Source: Candidatus Zhuqueibacterota bacterium 4484_87 (GTDB taxonomy: Bacteria > Zhuqueibacterota > Zhuqueibacteria > Thermofontimicrobiales > Thermofontimicrobiaceae). Taken from it: a DNA stretch of 11,709 nucleotides. The stretch is from positions 1 through 11,709 of the forward strand of contig NATN01000043.1 in NCBI GenBank assembly GCA_002085355.1, given 5' to 3'. Below, one piece after another: positions 7,584-11,709 of this stretch. The notes under the pieces are model-generated. The model ran no database searches, was not told the DNA's origin, and saw nothing but the letters and a program-made list of their open reading frames with translations. Positions within the stretch are counted from its first letter, which is position 1. Every line of letters begins with the position of its first letter. The translations under genes and the position numbers were made by a program.

Positions 7584-8786
7584 ATGACAAGTAAGGATTT
7601 TATTGAGACTGAAGACAAGTACGGAGCGCACAACTACAAGCCACTGGATGTAGTGATCACGCGCGGAAAAGGCGTCTGGTTGGAAGATGTTGACGGAAAC
7701 AAATATATGGATTTTTTGGCTGCCTACTCTGCGGTGAATCAGGGGCATTGTCATCCGCGATTGGTGGAAGTGATGAAAGAGCAAGCGGAAAAATTAACTC
7801 TGACCTCGCGTGCGTTCCGCAATGATCAATGGCCTTTGCTGGCAAAAGAGTTGTGTGAATTGACAGGCTACGATATGGTTTTACCGATGAATTCCGGCGC
7901 CGAAGCTGTGGAAACCGCGCTCAAAGCAGTCCGCAAATGGGGCTATCAGGTAAAAGGGGTTGAAAAAGACAAAGCTGAAATTATCGCCTGCGACGGCAAT
8001 TTTCACGGCAGAACAATTACGATTGTCACTTTCTCTCCGGAAGAACAGTACAAAGATGGATTTGGTCCTCTCACTCCGGGATTCAAACTCATTCCCTACG
8101 GCGACGCCGATGCGCTGGAAAAAGCAATTACGCCGAACACTGTGGCTTTTTTAGTGGAACCCATTCAAGGGGAAGGCGGAGTTGTCGTTCCGCCCGAAGG
8201 ATACTTGAGAAAAGCAAAAGAAATTTGTGAGAAAAACAATGTGCTTTTTGTCGCTGACGAAATTCAGAGCGGGCTTGGTCGCACGGGGAAACTTTTTGCC
8301 TGCGATCACGAAGGCGTCAAACCGGATGTGATCACGATCGGCAAAGCGCTTTCCGGAGGATTTTATCCCGTTTCTGCCATGTTGGCAAATAAAGAAGTCA
8401 TGTCAGTTTTTGCGCCGGGAGATCACGGCTCGACTTACGGCGGTAATCCATTGGGCAGCGCCATTGCTCGTGAGGCATTGAAAATTATCGTCGAAGAAAA
8501 ATTGCCGGAACGCGCTGCAGAATTGGGCGAGTACGTCATGTCGCGATTAAATAAAATTAAAAGCCCCCACGTTGATTTTTATCGCGGAAAAGGCCTCTGG
8601 ATCGGTATTGTCTTGAAGGATGAAGCCGGCGGCGCCCGTCGTTTCTGCGAAGCACTGATGAAAAAAGGCGTGCTGGCAAAAGAAACGCACTGGAACATCA
8701 TCCGTCTGGCTCCGCCGCTGGTCATTAGCAAAGAAGAAATAGACTGGGCGCTGGAGCGAATCGAGGAAGTTTTGACAATGGAATAA
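7584..8786 (+). CDS. rocD: Ornithine aminotransferase (ornithine--oxo-acid transaminase)
   Basis: This 400-residue class-III, PLP-dependent aminotransferase transfers the delta-amino group of ornithine to 2-oxoglutarate, giving glutamate-5-semialdehyde and glutamate in arginine/ornithine catabolism or proline synthesis. The N-terminus (KYGAHNYKPLDVVITRGKGV) and AAYSAVNQGHCHPRL closely match Bacillus RocD, as does the length (about 400). NSGAEAVETALK and NFHGRT are the cofactor phosphate and ring regions. Asp225 in FVADEIQSGLGRTGK contacts the pyridine nitrogen. Lys254 in TIGKALSGGFYPVS should form the Schiff base. HGSTYGGNPLGSA completes the set. The ATG at 7584 is chosen because AGGAGG (7572-7577) lies six bases upstream; a TTG at 7560 would start before that site. 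Acetylornithine or other class-III aminotransferases are the alternative, but the RocD-specific N-terminal region makes this unlikely. A promoter and terminator frame it as a single-gene unit. Confidence 0.94.
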   Translation: MTSKDFIETEDKYGAHNYKPLDVVITRGKGVWLEDVDGNKYMDFLAAYSAVNQGHCHPRLVEVMKEQAEKLTLTSRAFRNDQWPLLAKELCELTGYDMVLPMNSGAEAVETALKAVRKWGYQVKGVEKDKAEIIACDGNFHGRTITIVTFSPEEQYKDGFGPLTPGFKLIPYGDADALEKAITPNTVAFLVEPIQGEGGVVVPPEGYLRKAKEICEKNNVLFVADEIQSGLGRTGKLFACDHEGVKPDVITIGKALSGGFYPVSAMLANKEVMSVFAPGDHGSTYGGNPLGSAIAREALKIIVEEKLPERAAELGEYVMSRLNKIKSPHVDFYRGKGLWIGIVLKDEAGGARRFCEALMKKGVLAKETHWNIIRLAPPLVISKEEIDWALERIEEVLTME

Positions 8787-8802
8787 ATCTCTTTTTTGAG
8801 AG

Positions 8803-8845
8803 AAAAAGCCTCTCAGGTAGATTTTTGCCTTGAGAGGCTTTTTTT
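8803..8845. terminator. Strong intrinsic terminator after rocD, probably bidirectional
   Basis: AAAAAGCCTCTCA (8803-8815) followed by GG pairs with CC, a bulged T, and TGAGAGGCTTTTT (8831-8843) around a loop of about ten bases. The stem is GC-rich at its core and ends in a T-run to 8845. On the minus strand the leading A-run becomes a T-run, so it can also stop transcription coming from the convergent ATPase gene, whose stop codon lies about 170 bases away. Confidence 0.88.
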
Positions 8846-8870
8846 ATTTGAAGGTTTATTTTTTATGGAA

Positions 8871-8900
8871 CGCGGATTCCACGGATTTTCACAGATCAAT
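8871..8900. repeat. Fragment of a GGATT-type repeat in the intergenic gap
   Basis: The segment contains two near-identical tandem units, CGGATTCCA (8873-8881) and CGGATTTTCA (8882-8891), followed by a degenerate third (CAGAT). Strings of the form cgcggattt-cacggatttt-cacagatt are, as I recall, found scattered between genes in many environmental genomes. Here it sits in the 227-base gap between rocD and the ATPase gene; the rest of that gap shows no gene. Confidence 0.4.
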
Positions 8901-9013
8901 ATCATTACAGTTAACTCTGAAAGAGGAAATTCCTCTTCTCGCTCCAATTTTTATTTTGTCCAACCTCATTCCATGTTCCAACCAACTTGCTATTGACACG
9001 ACGAACCGATACT

Positions 9014-10270
9014 TCAAAAAAATTCTGTATAAAGTTTATAAAAAGGAATAAATTTGACTTTGGTCCCACTGATACGAATTTCATTCTCATAATTCAGGTT
9101 AACAACATACCCTTTTTCCGGTTTGTACGCATTGATAAAATTTCTGTATGAGCGGCTGACCCGATCTGTTTTTAGCTGAGAAAATTTTACTTCAATCGGT
9201 ATAATCTGCTCTCCTGTATCAATGACAAAATCAACCTCCGCCTTATCCGTAGTCCGCCAATAGTGAACCGTATAATTCTGCCTGGAGAAAACTTCTTTCA
9301 AGATTAGAAAAATTAAATTTTGAAATATATATCCGGTACTTCTGATAGCTGCCTCATTGCCAAATTGGTTCAAAGCGAAATTCATCAGTCCGAGATCATT
9401 GAAATATATCGTAGGAGATTTTGTAATTTCTTTTCTTTTATTTTTAAAAAATGGGTGAACTGTTTTGATGATAAACGTATTTTCAGCATACCAGAGATAC
9501 TTTTTAAGAGTGGGCACCGAAATTCCAACATCAGTTGCCAAAGAGCTGTAATTGACAATTGAACCACTGGAATGAGCCAATAGCCGGATCAGTTTCATAA
9601 AAATATCAGGCCGATCAACTTTCAACAAGTACACAATATCTTTTTTTACATAGCTGTCAAAAATTTCGTTAATGATTGAAATTTTCTCCTGTTTTATCGG
9701 CTCGGTAACAATGCGGGGATAGCCGCCAAAAGCAAGATATTCATTGAGGATTAAATCTATCCGCTCTTTTTCCAGCTCAAAAAAAGAAGCTATTTTACCC
9801 TCGTATTTATAACCAGTTTTATGATGCAAGAATTCCATGAAAGTTATCGTTGGTAATTCAAAAATGCGTTTCCTGCCGGTCAGGGATTCGTGAATTTTCT
9901 CTTTCAGCTCCATACTCCCTGAACCTGACACAATAAACTTATAGCCCTGGCTTTGGTCAAATAGCCCTTTCAAAAATAGCCCGGCATTTTCCTTCCGCTG
10001 AATTTCATCAATAAAAATATAGCCACGATTTTCTCCCAGTTCTAATTCTATTTTCTGCATCAATTTTTGCTGGGATTCAAAATAATAAAAATCTGATTCA
10101 AAATCCAGATTAAAATAGAGCGTCTTTTTATTTTGTCCATCCAGAATATTCTTGACTTCATGCATCAACGTGGTTTTACCCACCTGTCTGGCACCAGTGA
10201 TGAGAGTAATTTCCGGCGCAGAAAGATGAATCAGAATATCGGGAAGGATTTTTCGCTTAATCAATCCCAT
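9014..10270 (-). CDS. AAA_14/DUF4143 ATP-binding protein (COG1373-like)
   Basis: This 418-residue protein has an N-terminal AAA-type ATPase and a C-terminal DUF4143 domain. Walker A is GARQVGKT at 26-33, Walker B is IFIDE at 85-89, and a sensor-like FIVSGSGSMEL lies at 112-122. The region TFMEFLHH and the winged-helix-like segment SSLATDVGISVPTLKKYL link the two halves. Near the C-terminus, Glu345-x-Asp347 and Glu360-Val-Lys362 (AEVDFVIDTGE, IPIEVKFS) resemble the PD-(D/E)XK nuclease-like core seen in this family. No biochemical role is established; members are abundant, patchily distributed and often strain-specific. The gene stands alone, is convergent to rocD, opposite to its neighbours, and lies in AT-richer DNA, which suggests horizontal gain. 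The ATG at 10270 has no clear Shine-Dalgarno sequence, unlike the other genes here. It appears intact. Confidence 0.92.
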   Translation of the reverse strand: MGLIKRKILPDILIHLSAPEITLITGARQVGKTTLMHEVKNILDGQNKKTLYFNLDFESDFYYFESQQKLMQKIELELGENRGYIFIDEIQRKENAGLFLKGLFDQSQGYKFIVSGSGSMELKEKIHESLTGRKRIFELPTITFMEFLHHKTGYKYEGKIASFFELEKERIDLILNEYLAFGGYPRIVTEPIKQEKISIINEIFDSYVKKDIVYLLKVDRPDIFMKLIRLLAHSSGSIVNYSSLATDVGISVPTLKKYLWYAENTFIIKTVHPFFKNKRKEITKSPTIYFNDLGLMNFALNQFGNEAAIRSTGYIFQNLIFLILKEVFSRQNYTVHYWRTTDKAEVDFVIDTGEQIIPIEVKFSQLKTDRVSRSYRNFINAYKPEKGYVVNLNYENEIRISGTKVKFIPFYKLYTEFF

Positions 10271-10279
10271 TTTTAATAC

Positions 10280-10339
10280 GATAATTTGATAATTAATGTT
10301 TTAGAATTATCGGGTTAATTTATATATTGTTTGATAATT
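10280..10339 (-). promoter_or_regulatory. Cluster of GATAATT heptamers upstream of the ATPase gene
   Basis: GATAATT occurs on the plus strand at 10280-10286, 10288-10294 and 10333-10339, and in inverted form (AATTATC) at 10305-10311, within 60 bases just upstream of the ATPase start. Some recurrence is expected in such AT-rich DNA, but four exact heptamers could form operator sites. No clear -35/-10 pair was identified for the gene. Confidence 0.3.
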
Positions 10340-10531
10340 TAACGACTCTTGTTTGAAAAAGTTTCTTTTAAAAACCTGACGTAATAATAAACTTTAGAAA
10401 GATACAATTTTTGTAATCTAATGCAATGACCCTTTCGGACATTCTGAAATACAAATTTGCTTTGACAGTAATTCATCCATCTTTCATCGACAATAATCAA
10501 TGTCTATCCATTTCCAATAATAAAAAAACAG
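10340..10531. other. AT-rich divergent intergenic region without a gene
   Basis: With the flanking regulatory stretches, about 330 bases separate the ATPase gene from the GH31 gene. I see no coding frame, RNA gene or strong hairpin in this central part. Confidence 0.55.
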
Positions 10532-10560
10532 TTGATATTTTCCCAAAAGTTCATTAAAAT
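10532..10560 (+). promoter_or_regulatory. Sigma70-like promoter of the GH31 gene
   Basis: TTGATA (10532-10537), a 17-base spacer and TAAAAT (10555-10560) form a good promoter. Initiation near 10567 gives a leader of about 35 bases up to the ATG at 10602. Confidence 0.55.
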
Positions 10561-10601
10561 AAAAACAACAAATTGAATTCAAATTACCCGTGGGAGGCGC
10601 A

Positions 10602-11709
10602 ATGAAATATTCTGGTTTAATTTTATTGGTTCATTTTTGTTTCTTTTCCATTCTCATCGGTGCAAATTTCCAATATGCCGGGAATGTGACAAAAACGAGC
10701 ATCGATAAAAATGTTGTGCAAGTACAATTAGAAAACGGGACGGCAGAAATTCAACTCATCACCGATGAAATCGTTCGCATTCGATTTTATCCCGCGGCGT
10801 CAATTCCCGAAGAATTTTCTTACGCTGTTTTACCCCTGAAAATCGATGTGAAAATAACTCAAATCAGCGATACAGAAAAGAATCTAGAAATTTCCACGCC
10901 AAAAATTCTCATCAAAGTCAAAAAAAATCCGCTGCGCATCGGTTTTTACGACCATCAAGGGACTCTCATTTCCAGAGATCATGACAGTTTCGGCATGGGC
11001 TGGAATGGCACAAAGATCTATTGCTGGAAAGAGTTGCACGATGACGAACCTTTTTACGGACTGGGCGAAAAGACGCGCGGCTTGAATAAACGAGGAAATG
11101 CCTTTACCATGTGGAATTCCGACATTCCCGCTTATTCCACAACGCAGGACCCGTTGTATCAGTCGCATCCTTTCTTTCTGAGCATTCATAACGGAATAAG
11201 TTTCGCCTATTTTCTGGACAACAGCTATCGAACTTTTTTCAATTTTGGCGCCGGAAACAATCAGTTCTACTACTTCGGCGCTGATGATGGCGTGCTCGAT
11301 TACTATTTTATCTACGGTGAGGATCCCAAAGCTGTGCTGGAAAATTACGGTAGGCTCGTGGGAACCATGCCCCTGCCGCCGAAATGGGGGCTCGGGTATC
11401 AGCAGTGCCGCTGGAGTTATTATCCCGACACAGAAGTGCTGTCATTGGCGAAAAAATTTCGCGACAAACAAATTCCCTGCGATGTGATTTATCTGGACAT
11501 TCACTACATGGACGGCTATCGGGTTTTCACCTGGCATCCGGAGAGATTTTCGCAGCCGAAATCTACCGTGAGCCAGCTTTCCGAAATGGGATTCAAAACC
11601 GCAGTCATCATCGACCCGGGCATTAAAGTTGATCCGGATTATTGGGTCTATCAGCAAGGCATTTCCGGCGACTATTTTTGCCGCTACCAAGACGGAACGT
11701 TCTATCAGG
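10602..11709 (+). CDS. Secreted glycoside hydrolase family 31 (alpha-glucosidase/alpha-xylosidase type), N-terminal part
   Basis: The frame is open to the window edge and gives 369 residues. Residues 1-21 are a signal peptide (hydrophobic run ending LIGA|NF), so the enzyme acts in the periplasm or outside. Residues about 25-240 form the N-terminal beta-sandwich of GH31, including FYGLGEKTRGLNKRG at 151-165 and HPFFLSIHNGISFAYFLDNS at 189-208. The catalytic barrel starts at MPLPPKWGLGYQQCRWSYYP (256-275) and continues with IPCDVIYLDIHYMDGYRVFTW (291-311), whose Asp residues line the sugar subsite. The catalytic aspartate (DMNEP-type motif) lies beyond the window, so catalytic competence and exact specificity cannot be judged. 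GH31 enzymes mostly release alpha-glucose or alpha-xylose from oligosaccharides. GGAGG at 10593-10597, four bases before the ATG, and an upstream promoter support the start. Confidence 0.95.
   Translation, partial: MKYSGLILLVHFCFFSILIGANFQYAGNVTKTSIDKNVVQVQLENGTAEIQLITDEIVRIRFYPAASIPEEFSYAVLPLKIDVKITQISDTEKNLEISTPKILIKVKKNPLRIGFYDHQGTLISRDHDSFGMGWNGTKIYCWKELHDDEPFYGLGEKTRGLNKRGNAFTMWNSDIPAYSTTQDPLYQSHPFFLSIHNGISFAYFLDNSYRTFFNFGAGNNQFYYFGADDGVLDYYFIYGEDPKAVLENYGRLVGTMPLPPKWGLGYQQCRWSYYPDTEVLSLAKKFRDKQIPCDVIYLDIHYMDGYRVFTWHPERFSQPKSTVSQLSEMGFKTAVIIDPGIKVDPDYWVYQQGISGDYFCRYQDGTFYQ

Noticed and set aside
5872..8786. SLC13 transporter and rocD as one dicarboxylate/ornithine operon
   Set aside because: A terminator-like hairpin at 7457-7490 and a promoter at 7509-7537 lie in the 140-base gap, so separate transcription is more likely.
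8796..9051. Small plus-strand frames at 8796-8996 and 8830-9051 after rocD
   Set aside because: They begin within the terminator hairpin, read through the repeat fragment, have no ribosome binding site and no protein-like composition.
9320..9567. Small frames inside the ATPase gene on both strands
   Set aside because: They are frame shadows of the DUF4143 region of the 418-residue protein.
10884..11690. Frames at 10884-11189 (minus), 11245-11487, 11384-11626 (plus) and 11442-11690 (minus)
   Set aside because: They overlap the GH31 gene, whose frame is continuous and carries the family motifs throughout.
1..11709. CRISPR array, tRNA/rRNA genes, transposase or integrase
   Set aside because: No regularly spaced direct repeats, cloverleaf-like elements or recombinase motifs were seen on either strand.

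Overview
The window looks like a chromosomal stretch of a Gram-negative (diderm), moderately AT-rich bacterium. The evidence is a TonB-dependent outer-membrane receptor, a secreted outer-membrane-type beta-barrel protein, a membrane-anchored double-domain SppA and a secreted GH31 glycosidase. Four good sigma70-like promoters (TTGACA/TATAAT type) and strong GGAGG-type ribosome binding sites, with TTG starts on two genes, argue against Bacteroidota proper, whose promoters and initiation regions usually look different. The protein styles suggest a neighbouring lineage of the FCB group (Calditrichota or KSB1-like), but this is inference from style and no marker gene is present.

Layout. (1) Positions 1-1160, minus strand: the first 386 residues of a TonB-dependent receptor with signal peptide, STN domain, carboxypeptidase-regulatory-like domain and plug. 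Its own promoter lies just upstream. (2) Positions 1161-1799: a long AT-rich divergent intergenic region with a perfect 9-bp dyad and two divergent promoters. (3) Positions 1800-8786, plus strand: sppA, a HEAT/DUF1186-like protein, a small beta-barrel outer-membrane protein, a deoxynucleoside kinase, an SLC13/DASS-type anion:sodium symporter and ornithine aminotransferase (rocD). rocD has its own promoter after a terminator-like hairpin and ends at a clear intrinsic terminator. (4) Positions 8787-10601: a low-complexity, AT-rich section holding a minus-strand AAA_14/DUF4143 ATPase (COG1373-like), flanked by a fragment of a dispersed-looking repeat and a cluster of GATAATT heptamers. (5) Positions 10602-11709, plus strand: the first 369 residues of a secreted GH31 glycosidase with its own promoter, running off the window.

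How the genes relate. Most are housekeeping or nutrient-handling genes: envelope proteolysis (SppA), dicarboxylate uptake (SLC13), ornithine/arginine catabolism (RocD), deoxynucleoside salvage (dNK), and outer-membrane uptake and glycan attack (receptor, GH31). Transporter and aminotransferase both feed the 2-oxoglutarate/glutamate part of metabolism, but they are separated by a terminator-like hairpin and a promoter, so a shared operon is not supported. I see no CRISPR array, tRNA, rRNA, integrase or transposase, and no convincing undescribed multi-gene system. The places most worth a second look are the orphan STN receptor, the unexplained dyad at 1480-1503, the repeat fragment at 8871-8900 and the AAA_14/DUF4143 gene with its heptamer-rich upstream region.
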